Below are positions 8,304-16,188 of a stretch of DNA of 36,423 nucleotides, in pieces. The notes beneath the pieces were generated by a model. It was not told the origin of the DNA and did not search any database. It saw only the letters and a program-made list of their open reading frames with translations. The position numbers and the translations under genes are program-made. The stretch spans positions 1 through 36,423 of the forward strand of contig JAEDEY010000013.1 in assembly GCA_016293065.1 (NCBI GenBank), given 5' to 3'. The DNA comes from Bacteroidales bacterium. Its GTDB lineage: Bacteria > Bacteroidota > Bacteroidia > Bacteroidales > UBA3663. Within the stretch, counting starts at the first letter, position 1. Each line of letters opens with the position of its first letter.

Positions 8304-9836
8304 ATGTTTGAAAACTTAGAACTATGGTGGATCACCGGAGCACAGTTGCTCTACGGTGGTGAGACAGTAAAAATCGTAGATGGTCACTCACAGGAGATGG
8401 TTGCAGGACTCAACGAGTCGGGCATCATCCCTATCAAGGTAGTATATAAGGGCACAGCCAACTCGTCGAAAGAGGTTGAGCAGATCATGATCGAGGCAAA
8501 CAATGCCGAGAAGTGCGTCGGTGTAATCACTTGGATGCACACCTTCTCTCCTGCCAAGATGTGGATCAAGGGACTTCAGCAGCTCAAGAAGCCTCTCCTC
8601 CACTTCCACACCCAGTACAACGCAGAGTTGCCATGGGACACTATCGACATGGACTTCATGAACCTCAACCAGTCGGCTCACGGCGATATCGAGTTCGGTC
8701 ACATCTGCTCACGCATGCGCGTTCCTCGCAAGGTTGTCGTTGGACACTGGAAGAGCGCCGAAGCTCAGAAGAAGATTGCTATCTGGGCACGTGTTGCTGC
8801 AGCCGTTGCTGATGCTCACAACGTACGTTGCCTCATGTTCGGTATGAACATGAACAATGTTGCCGTAACGGATGGCGACCGCGTAGAGTTCGAGCAGCGT
8901 CTCGGCTATCATGTTGACTACTATCCAGTTTCTAACCTCATGGAGTACTGGAAGCAGGTTTCTGACGAAGAGGCACAGGCACTCGTTGAGCAATACAAGA
9001 AGGAATATACAATCAAGATCGACGAATCGGGTGAAGAAGTATATTGGGAGAAGGTGCTCCATGCAGCCAAGGCAGAGATCGCACTCCGTCGCGTGCTCAA
9101 GGAAGAAGGAGCAACAGCCTTCACTACCAACTTCGACGACCTTGGCGAGGCAGATATCACCGATCCTAACTTCATCGGCTTCGACCAGATTCCTGGTCTC
9201 GCTTCACAGCGTCTGATGGCAGAAGGTATCGGCTTCGGTGCAGAAGGAGACTGGAAGACAGCATGCCTCTATCGCTCACTCTGGGTAATGAACCAGGGCT
9301 TGGCAAAGGGCTGCTCATTCCTTGAGGACTATACACTCAACTTCGCTGCCGACTGCACATCATCGCTCCAGAGCCACATGCTCGAGGTCTGCCCACTCAT
9401 CGCAGTCAACAAGCCAACACTCGAGGTACACTTCCTCGGCATCGGTATCCGCAAGGAGCAGACAGCACGTCTCGTGTTCACATCAAAGACCGGCAGCGGT
9501 ATCAAGGCTACCATCGTCGATCTCGGCAACCGCTTCCGCCTCATCACAAGCGAGGTAGAGTGCATCGAGCCAAAGCCAATGCCAAAGCTCCCTGTAGCTT
9601 CTGCACTCTGGGTTCCACAGCCATCATTCGAGGTAGGTGCAGGCGCATGGATTCTCGCTGGCGGTACTCACCACAGCGCATTCTCTTACGACATCACTGC
9701 CGAATACTGGGAGGACTTCGCAGAGATGACCGGCATCGAGTTCATCAACATCGACAAGAACACCACAATCACAGGCTTCAAGCAGCAGCTCCGCAACAAC
9801 GAAGTCTATTATATGCTCAACAAAGCATTACTCTAA
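8304..9836 (+). CDS. araA: L-arabinose isomerase
   Basis: The 510-aa cytoplasmic enzyme isomerises L-arabinose to L-ribulose using Mn2+. The N-terminus (LELWWITGAQLLYGGET) matches the family start, and length is near the 500 aa of E. coli AraA. The metal-binding residues are recognisable in order: Glu in GFGAEGDW, Glu in SFLEDYTL, His in SHMLEVCP and His in GGTHHSAFSY. It lies 32 bp upstream of araB and was probably co-transcribed from the promoter near 2800. The ATG at 8304 is preceded by a purine-rich stretch but not a clear Shine-Dalgarno. Confidence 0.97.
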   Translation: MFENLELWWITGAQLLYGGETVKIVDGHSQEMVAGLNESGIIPIKVVYKGTANSSKEVEQIMIEANNAEKCVGVITWMHTFSPAKMWIKGLQQLKKPLLHFHTQYNAELPWDTIDMDFMNLNQSAHGDIEFGHICSRMRVPRKVVVGHWKSAEAQKKIAIWARVAAAVADAHNVRCLMFGMNMNNVAVTDGDRVEFEQRLGYHVDYYPVSNLMEYWKQVSDEEAQALVEQYKKEYTIKIDESGEEVYWEKVLHAAKAEIALRRVLKEEGATAFTTNFDDLGEADITDPNFIGFDQIPGLASQRLMAEGIGFGAEGDWKTACLYRSLWVMNQGLAKGCSFLEDYTLNFAADCTSSLQSHMLEVCPLIAVNKPTLEVHFLGIGIRKEQTARLVFTSKTGSGIKATIVDLGNRFRLITSEVECIEPKPMPKLPVASALWVPQPSFEVGAGAWILAGGTHHSAFSYDITAEYWEDFAEMTGIEFINIDKNTTITGFKQQLRNNEVYYMLNKALL

Positions 9837-9868
9837 TCAATCATAATTAACTAAGACAACATTTAGTT

Positions 9869-11452
9869 ATGACCGCAAAACAGACAATAGAAGCAGGTAA
9901 GGCCATACTCGGTATCGAGTTTGGCTCTACCCGCATCAAGGCCGTTCTCATCGATCAGGAGAACAAGCCAATAGCACAGGGCAGCCACGAGTGGGAAAAC
10001 CAGCTCGTTGACGGACTCTGGACCTACGGCATCGACCGTATCTGGTATGGACTTCAGGACTGCTATGCAGATCTCCGCAAGAACGTGCTTGCTGAATACG
10101 ATTGCGAAATCGAGCAGCTCGCTGCAATCGGCATCTCAGCCATGATGCATGGTTACATGGCATTCGGCAAGGACGAGAAGATCCTCGTGCCTTTCCGCAC
10201 ATGGCGCAACACCAACACTGGTGAGGCTGCAGGCAAACTCTCTAACCTCTTCAACTACAACATCCCATTGCGCTGGAGCATCTCTCATCTCTATCAGTGC
10301 ATCCTCAACGGAGATGAGCATGTCAAGGAAATCACATATCTGACCACATTGGCTGGTTACATACACTGGCGTCTCACTGGCGAGAAGGTACTCGGTATCG
10401 GCGATGCATCAGGCATGATTCCTGTTGATCCAGAAACCAAGAACTACAATGCTGAGATGGTTGAGAAGTTCAATCAGCTCATTGCTCCTAAGGGCTATGA
10501 CTGGAAGCTCGAAGACATCCTTCCAAAGTGTCTCGTTGCAGGTCAGGAAGCAGGTACGCTCACTGCTCATGGCGCTGAACGTCTCGACATCTCTGGTCAC
10601 CTCAAGCCAGGTTGCCCATTATGTCCTCCTGAAGGCGACGCAGGCACAGGCATGACTGCTACCAATGCTGTCAAGCAGCGCACAGGCAACGTCTCTGCAG
10701 GCACTTCTTCATTCTCGATGATCGTCCTCGAGCATGACCTCTCGAAGCCAAACGAGATGATTGACATGGTGACAACACCTGACGGAAGCCTCGTGGCAAT
10801 GGTACACTGCAACAACTGTACATCAGATATCAATGCTTGGGTAAAGCTGTTCAAGGAGTATCAGGAACTGCTCGGATTGCCAATCGATATGAACGAGATC
10901 TATGGCAAGCTCTACAACCACGCCCTCACAGGCAATGCAGATTGCGGAGGTGTCATCTCATACAACTATATCTCAGGCGAACCAGTAGCGGGTCTCTCTG
11001 ACGGACGTCCTATCGTCTTGCGCGAACACAACAGCAAGTTCAACCTCGCCAACTTCATGCGTGCCAACCTCTATGCTACAGTGGCTGTATTGAAGCTCGG
11101 CAACGACGTGCTCTTCAAGGAAGAGAATGTCAAGGTTGACCGCATCACTGGCCACGGAGGCTTATTCAAGACTCCTGGTGTAGGCCAGCGCGTACTCGCT
11201 GCTGCACTCAACTCTCCTATCTCTGTCATGGAGACAGCAGGCGAAGGTGGCGCATGGGGCATTGCTCTCCTTGCAGGCTACCTCATCAACAATCATCGCA
11301 ACCTCTCATTGGCAGACTACCTCGAAGAGATTGTCTTCGCAGGCAATACTGGTGTAGAGATTGCTCCAACAGCAGAAGATGTTGCAGGATTCAATGCCTA
11401 CATCGAGAACTACAAGGCCGAACTCAAGGTAGAACACGCTGCTATTTCGTAA
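9869..11452 (+). CDS. araB: L-ribulokinase (FGGY family)
   Basis: The 527-aa sugar kinase phosphorylates L-ribulose with ATP, completing the ara set. The N-terminal phosphate-1 motif is GIEFGSTRIKAVLID, and the second domain carries GDAGTGMTATNAV, the ATP-site GNVSAGTSSF and GHGGLFKTPG, all FGGY hallmarks. It is shorter than E. coli AraB (566 aa) but in the range of Bacteroidetes proteins annotated as ribulokinases. The position directly after araA supports ribulose over xylulose as substrate. It ends 19 bp before a strong intrinsic terminator shared with the convergent dnaE. Confidence 0.92.
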   Translation: MTAKQTIEAGKAILGIEFGSTRIKAVLIDQENKPIAQGSHEWENQLVDGLWTYGIDRIWYGLQDCYADLRKNVLAEYDCEIEQLAAIGISAMMHGYMAFGKDEKILVPFRTWRNTNTGEAAGKLSNLFNYNIPLRWSISHLYQCILNGDEHVKEITYLTTLAGYIHWRLTGEKVLGIGDASGMIPVDPETKNYNAEMVEKFNQLIAPKGYDWKLEDILPKCLVAGQEAGTLTAHGAERLDISGHLKPGCPLCPPEGDAGTGMTATNAVKQRTGNVSAGTSSFSMIVLEHDLSKPNEMIDMVTTPDGSLVAMVHCNNCTSDINAWVKLFKEYQELLGLPIDMNEIYGKLYNHALTGNADCGGVISYNYISGEPVAGLSDGRPIVLREHNSKFNLANFMRANLYATVAVLKLGNDVLFKEENVKVDRITGHGGLFKTPGVGQRVLAAALNSPISVMETAGEGGAWGIALLAGYLINNHRNLSLADYLEEIVFAGNTGVEIAPTAEDVAGFNAYIENYKAELKVEHAAIS

Positions 11453-11471
11453 GCACTAATTATTACAATAG

Positions 11472-11502
11472 AAAAAGCCTGGCATTTCTGTCAGGCTTTT
11501 TT
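11472..11502. terminator. Bidirectional intrinsic terminator between araB and dnaE
   Basis: AAAAAGCCTG (11472-11481) pairs perfectly with CAGGCTTTTT (11492-11501) around a 10-nt loop. The stem has an A-tract on one side and a T-tract on the other, so it can end both the ara operon and the convergent dnaE transcript. Confidence 0.93.
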
Positions 11503-11541
11503 ATTATGTTTACAACCGTTTCTCTATGTGCAGGAGATTGT

Positions 11542-14500
11542 TTAGTCATCGAGCAATTCCTCAGACAACTCGGCAGTCTCTTCAGAATCTGTCTCATCAA
11601 TGACAGCTGCACTGATGTAGCGGTCGTTGATTTTGCATTGTAGTCCCTCTTGATTCTGTAAGAAATCCACAATATCTGAAGTCACACGAACCTTGACATC
11701 ACGCGCATGGAGCGAGACAGTCAGATCGAGCGACTTATCCATCAGTTCGAAATAGAGGTCGGTATTAGCTTTCTGACGTTCATCGTCAGTCATCTCATCC
11801 AGGAGTTCCTTCTTCAGCAAGCCCACTACAGCCTTCGAACAAACCGACAGATCCATAACCACCGTCAGGCGTTCGAGCAAACGGTCTGCCACGTCAGACA
11901 AGAGCTGTATCTTAAGAATGGTAAACTCTCGGTCGAAGATCGTATTAACCTGACGAACGAAGCGCTTTTGCTGATACTTGGCAGAAATATAGAGGTACAT
12001 ACCTTCGTGACAATAGCCAGAGAAAGCTGGGTAAGCCTCGCCGAAGAGAGGGAACTCATGCTTGCCGCTATAGTCTTCGACAGTGACGATGCCATATTGA
12101 TTGCCAGCCTTACTTGTACCTGAACGGAAAGCAGTGACAAGTCCGCCACACACTATCTCACGATTCTGGAACTGCATGATCTCCTGCTGTTGCTCGGGTG
12201 ACAACTGAGCGAGGACAGAAGCCTGTTCCTCCTTGTTTCGCGGATTAGGTATCTTCTCCAGTTCAGCCATCGTAGTGTTGCAGGCATAGAGCAGCTGATA
12301 CTTGTATTCGTCGAGCGGATGACCCGAAAGAAACAATCCGACATACTCCTCCTCGATCTTGAGACGTTCGAGCGTACTCATTGGCTCGCCATCTGGAATC
12401 TTTGGATGAGCTATCTCGATAGCATCTTCGCCCATATCGCCAAACAGACTATTCTCGTTCGACTCCTTGTCGGCACGGAAACGCTGTCCGTACTTCACCA
12501 ACTGATCGAGGAACGCCTCGCCCTTCATATCCTTGCCCATGTACTGCTCGCGACGCACATTTCCCAACGAGTCGAAAGCACCAGAGAGCACAAGCGACTC
12601 GATGCACTTACGGTTGACGGCACCAAGATCGACACGTTCCACGAAGTCGAAACAGTCCTTGAATGGACCATTCTTCTTTCGTTCTGAGACGATAGCTTCG
12701 GCAGCACCCTGCCCAACGCTCTTGATGCTCGAAAGACCAAAACGCACTGCCCCATCCTCATCGACCGAATAGCGCTCGCGCGACTTATTGACATCAGGTC
12801 CCTTGACATCAAGACCCATTCGGCGACATTCAGCCATCTGCTTTGCAAGTTCCTTGATATCGCCCGAACGCGAGAGAACAGCCGACATGTATTCGGCAGT
12901 ATAGTGAGCCTTGAGATAGGCAGTCTGATAAGCGACCCATGCATAGCACACCGCGTGACTCTTGTTGAAAGCATACGATGCGAACTTCTCCCAATCGCCC
13001 CATATCTTGTCGAGCACCTTAGGGTCGTGACCATTCTTTACTCCACCATTGATGAACTTTGGTTTCATCGCATCGACGATTTCCTTCTTCTTCTTACCCA
13101 TCGCCTTACGCAGGGCATCGCTCTCGCCTCGGGTGAAGTCGGCAAGCAGACGCGACAGAAGCATGACCTGCTCCTGATATACGGTGATGCCATAGGTGTC
13201 CTTGAGGTACTTCTCCATCACAGGTATGTCGTAGGTGATAGGCTCACGACCATGCTTACGAGCGATGAATTGAGGGATGTAATCCATAGGACCTGGACGA
13301 TAGAGCGCATTCATAGCCACGATATCGCCAATGCAGTCAGGCTTGAGTTCGCGCAGATACTTCTGCATACCTGGACTTTCGAACTGGAACGTTCCCACAG
13401 TAGCACCAGCCTGGAAGAGCTGATAGGTCTTCTCGTCGTCGATTGGGATATTGTCCATATCAATCTCCACTCCACAGGTCTCGCGAATATTGTCGAGCGC
13501 CTCGTTGATGATGCCGAGAGTCTTGAGTCCGAGGAAGTCCATCTTGATCAATCCTGTCGATTCGATGACATGACCGTCGTACTGAGTAACGAGCAGCTTC
13601 GTTCCATGGTCATCGACCACCGACACAGGCACGACATCGGTGATAGGGTCGCGACCGATGATCATACCGCAGGCATGAACACCAGTGCCACGCACATTGC
13701 CCTCGAGCATCTGACCGAGCTTCATCACGTTGCGTATCTTCGGATCTGGGCTCACACATGCGTCCTGAAGCTCGCGCACTACCTTGATGCAGTTCTTAAG
13801 GTTGCACTTCATTGCCTTGCCATTCTCCTCTGGCATTCGGTCAGGAACGAGAGCAGCAAGACGGTTGGCCTCTGGAATAGGCACCTTCTCGACACGCGCC
13901 ATATCCTTGAGCACCATCTTGGTAGCCATTGTGCCATAGGTGATGATGTGAGACACTCGATCGGCACCGTATTTATTCTGCACCCATTCGATGACCTTTG
14001 CACGACCGTCATCGTCGAAGTCGGTATCGATATCAGGCAGAGAGATTCGGTCTGGATTGAGGAAACGCTCGAACAGCAGATCGTACTTAATAGGGTCAAT
14101 CTTGGTGATACCGAGACAATAAGCCACTGCACTACCCGCAGCTGAACCACGACCAGGGCCTACCGACACGCCAAGTTCTTCGCGTGAAGCACGGATAAAG
14201 TCGGACACGATAAGGAAGTAACCGGGGAAACCCATGGTCTTCATGATGTGGAGTTCGAACTTTATGCGCTCCCATACATCTGGACGCAGATGAGAAATGA
14301 TCTCCTCGTCTGTATAAGCCTCTTTCGCATCACCATCCTCATAGTCATACTCCTTGATGAGATATAACTTTCTGGCACCCTGCAAGGCGAGATGTTTCAG
14401 GTAGTCGGCTTCGAACTTGATGCGATAGAGCTTATCATATCCACCAAGTTTCTTGATCTTCTTCTCAGCATCCTCCTGACTCATCACCACATTACCGTTC

Positions 14501-15498
14501 TCATCCTGCGTGAACTCATTGAAGAGATCAATGTCGGTGAGACGAGCGCGATAGTCAGCCTCGGTGCCAAACTCCGCTGGAATCTCAAAGTTTGGCATGA
14601 TAGGGCCATTCTCGATGTCGTATTGCTCGCACTTGCCCACTATCTCCATAGTGTTGCTCAAAGCCTCGGGCACATCGCTGAACAGCTCGTTCATCTCGGC
14701 TGTTGTCTTGAACCATTCCTGAAGCGTATATCGCATACGGTTTGGGTCATCAAGATCCTTGCCCGTATTCAGGCAGATGAGATGGTCGTGAGCCTCGCCG
14801 TTATCCTCGTCAACAAAGTGGACATCATTGGATGCAATAAGCTTGACACCATGCTTGGCAGCCATCTGCTGCAAGAAGGCATTATAAGGCTTCTGCTTCT
14901 CATAGCACTGAGGATTATAGAGCGGATTCTTCGATGGATGACGCTGCATCTCAAGGTAATAGTCATCGCCAAAGAGATTCTTATGCCATAAGATAGCCTG
15001 TTCGGCGCCATCCAAATCGCCCATATCGAACTTTCGCGCAATCTCTCCACCGAGGCACGCGCTACAGCATATCAGGTTCTCATGATACTTCTCGAGCACC
15101 TCATGGTCGATACGGGGACGCATATAATAACCATCGACCCATCCAATCGACACAAGCTTGATGAGGTTCTGGTAGCCCTTCTTGTTCTTGGCGAGAAGTA
15201 TGAGATGCCAACCACTCATATCAGCCTTACCCTCCTTGAACGAAAGACCACGGTGTGCAACATAGACCTCACAGCCAAAGATAGGCATAATGGTCGGTTC
15301 ACCAGCCTTAGCCCAGTCTTTGTTCATCGACTTTGCGGCATCAAAGAAATCCTTGATGCCAAACATGTTACCATGGTCGGTAATAGCCATACCAGTCATA
15401 CCATCGGCATGAGCCTTTTTCAGCAAGTTCTTGATCTTGCACTGACCATCGAGGAGACTGAATTCTGTATGTACGTGCAGGTGTGCAAATGATTCCAC
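11542..15498 (-). CDS. dnaE: DNA polymerase III alpha subunit
   Basis: The 1318-aa replicative polymerase is longer than E. coli DnaE (1160). Domains in order: PHP domain (about 1-290), a charged lineage insertion (about 310-400), the polymerase palm with GPGRGSAAGS and PDIDTDFDDDGR (catalytic Asp491 and Asp493), fingers, tandem HhH, and a C-terminal OB fold (IVCGGLVTAFR...). All PHP metal residues known from M. tuberculosis DnaE1 can be aligned: His8, His10, Asp17, His42, Glu77, His98, Cys148, Asp225 and His227. The start is a GTG at 15498: an in-frame TAA lies 12 codons upstream with no ATG between, and the PHP motif begins within 10 residues. It lies 30 bp after the small secreted protein gene, at the end of a feo-led series. 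Confidence 0.97.
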   Translation of the reverse strand: MESFAHLHVHTEFSLLDGQCKIKNLLKKAHADGMTGMAITDHGNMFGIKDFFDAAKSMNKDWAKAGEPTIMPIFGCEVYVAHRGLSFKEGKADMSGWHLILLAKNKKGYQNLIKLVSIGWVDGYYMRPRIDHEVLEKYHENLICCSACLGGEIARKFDMGDLDGAEQAILWHKNLFGDDYYLEMQRHPSKNPLYNPQCYEKQKPYNAFLQQMAAKHGVKLIASNDVHFVDEDNGEAHDHLICLNTGKDLDDPNRMRYTLQEWFKTTAEMNELFSDVPEALSNTMEIVGKCEQYDIENGPIMPNFEIPAEFGTEADYRARLTDIDLFNEFTQDENGNVVMSQEDAEKKIKKLGGYDKLYRIKFEADYLKHLALQGARKLYLIKEYDYEDGDAKEAYTDEEIISHLRPDVWERIKFELHIMKTMGFPGYFLIVSDFIRASREELGVSVGPGRGSAAGSAVAYCLGITKIDPIKYDLLFERFLNPDRISLPDIDTDFDDDGRAKVIEWVQNKYGADRVSHIITYGTMATKMVLKDMARVEKVPIPEANRLAALVPDRMPEENGKAMKCNLKNCIKVVRELQDACVSPDPKIRNVMKLGQMLEGNVRGTGVHACGMIIGRDPITDVVPVSVVDDHGTKLLVTQYDGHVIESTGLIKMDFLGLKTLGIINEALDNIRETCGVEIDMDNIPIDDEKTYQLFQAGATVGTFQFESPGMQKYLRELKPDCIGDIVAMNALYRPGPMDYIPQFIARKHGREPITYDIPVMEKYLKDTYGITVYQEQVMLLSRLLADFTRGESDALRKAMGKKKKEIVDAMKPKFINGGVKNGHDPKVLDKIWGDWEKFASYAFNKSHAVCYAWVAYQTAYLKAHYTAEYMSAVLSRSGDIKELAKQMAECRRMGLDVKGPDVNKSRERYSVDEDGAVRFGLSSIKSVGQGAAEAIVSERKKNGPFKDCFDFVERVDLGAVNRKCIESLVLSGAFDSLGNVRREQYMGKDMKGEAFLDQLVKYGQRFRADKESNENSLFGDMGEDAIEIAHPKIPDGEPMSTLERLKIEEEYVGLFLSGHPLDEYKYQLLYACNTTMAELEKIPNPRNKEEQASVLAQLSPEQQQEIMQFQNREIVCGGLVTAFRSGTSKAGNQYGIVTVEDYSGKHEFPLFGEAYPAFSGYCHEGMYLYISAKYQQKRFVRQVNTIFDREFTILKIQLLSDVADRLLERLTVVMDLSVCSKAVVGLLKKELLDEMTDDERQKANTDLYFELMDKSLDLTVSLHARDVKVRVTSDIVDFLQNQEGLQCKINDRYISAAVIDETDSEETAELSEELLDD

Positions 15499-15528
15499 GC
15501 TGTTGTTTGTATTTGGTGTTAATAGCGA

Positions 15529-15972
15529 TTATTCTTTCTTAATCAGTTTCAGAGCCACGCGGACATAGCCGTCAGAGCCATCATCGCGGCGTTTTCCGTC
15601 ACGATACAATGTGATGATGTTGATTGGGTCTTGAGCCAAACTCAGTTTCCAGCCACGGCCCTTCAGCACTTCCTTTGCCTTCTCCAAAGCTTTCTTTTGG
15701 GCTATGAATGTAGCGGTCGCGATTGCAGTCTTGGCATCAATCTCTTTAGCAGCGCCCTCTGTCACTACATAGTTCAGAGTGTCCTGGATATAGACATAAG
15801 CACGTTCGAAAGCTTCTTTAAGGTCGGCATCGGCACCTGCACCCTTCCAGTCATTCTTCTCAAACTTCTTGGCTTCTTCTTTTGCCAGAGACTTACTCTC
15901 TTTTGTCAGTTCCTGTGCTGTTGCCATACTTGCCATGAGCATACACATCAGCAGTAAAAAAAACTTCTTCAT
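15529..15972 (-). CDS. Small secreted protein of unknown function
   Basis: The 147-aa product starts with a clear signal peptide (MKKFFLLLMCMLMASMATAQ, cleavage after Ala). A Lys/Glu/Ala-rich helical region follows, then a short beta-rich end (GWKLSLAQDPINIITLYRDGK...YVRVALKLIKK). The layout recalls small periplasmic LPP20-type or stress proteins, but I cannot assign a family. The ATG is only 6 bp after the stop of the FeoB-associated miniprotein, and dnaE follows after 30 bp. It therefore probably shares the feoAB transcript. Confidence 0.75.
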   Translation of the reverse strand: MKKFFLLLMCMLMASMATAQELTKESKSLAKEEAKKFEKNDWKGAGADADLKEAFERAYVYIQDTLNYVVTEGAAKEIDAKTAIATATFIAQKKALEKAKEVLKGRGWKLSLAQDPINIITLYRDGKRRDDGSDGYVRVALKLIKKE

Positions 15973-15978
15973 AATCCT

Positions 15979-16155
15979 TTAATTTGTGTTTATATGGTTG
16001 TTTTGATTCAAAACATTACATCCTCCAGAGCAAGCACCGGAGTTGATACAGCCCTTACAAGGGTCGGAGTCCTTGCGCCGTCTGACCATGGCTGCCACCG
16101 CCATTCCTGCGAAGCATACGACACCCAATAATATCAAGATACTTTGTATATTCAT
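15979..16155 (-). CDS. FeoB-associated Cys-rich membrane protein
   Basis: This 58-aa ORF is 33 bp downstream of feoB on the same strand. It has one N-terminal hydrophobic segment (MNIQSILILLGVVCFAGMAV), a basic MVRRRK stop-transfer, then a Cys cluster, C-K-G-C-x6-C-x3-C. This is the usual build and position of the FeoB-associated Cys-rich miniproteins found after feoB in many anaerobes, comparable in placement to FeoC. A role in Fe2+ handling or FeoB complex function is inferred. It ends 6 bp before the next ORF. Confidence 0.88.
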   Translation of the reverse strand: MNIQSILILLGVVCFAGMAVAAMVRRRKDSDPCKGCINSGACSGGCNVLNQNNHINTN

Positions 16156-16188
16156 TTTCGTATTATCAATTGTTGAACATAATCATTA

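Noticed and set aside
12904..14145. 413-codon open frame on the plus strand inside dnaE
   Set aside because: It lies fully antisense to the DnaE palm region, and its His/Leu-rich translation has no domain character.
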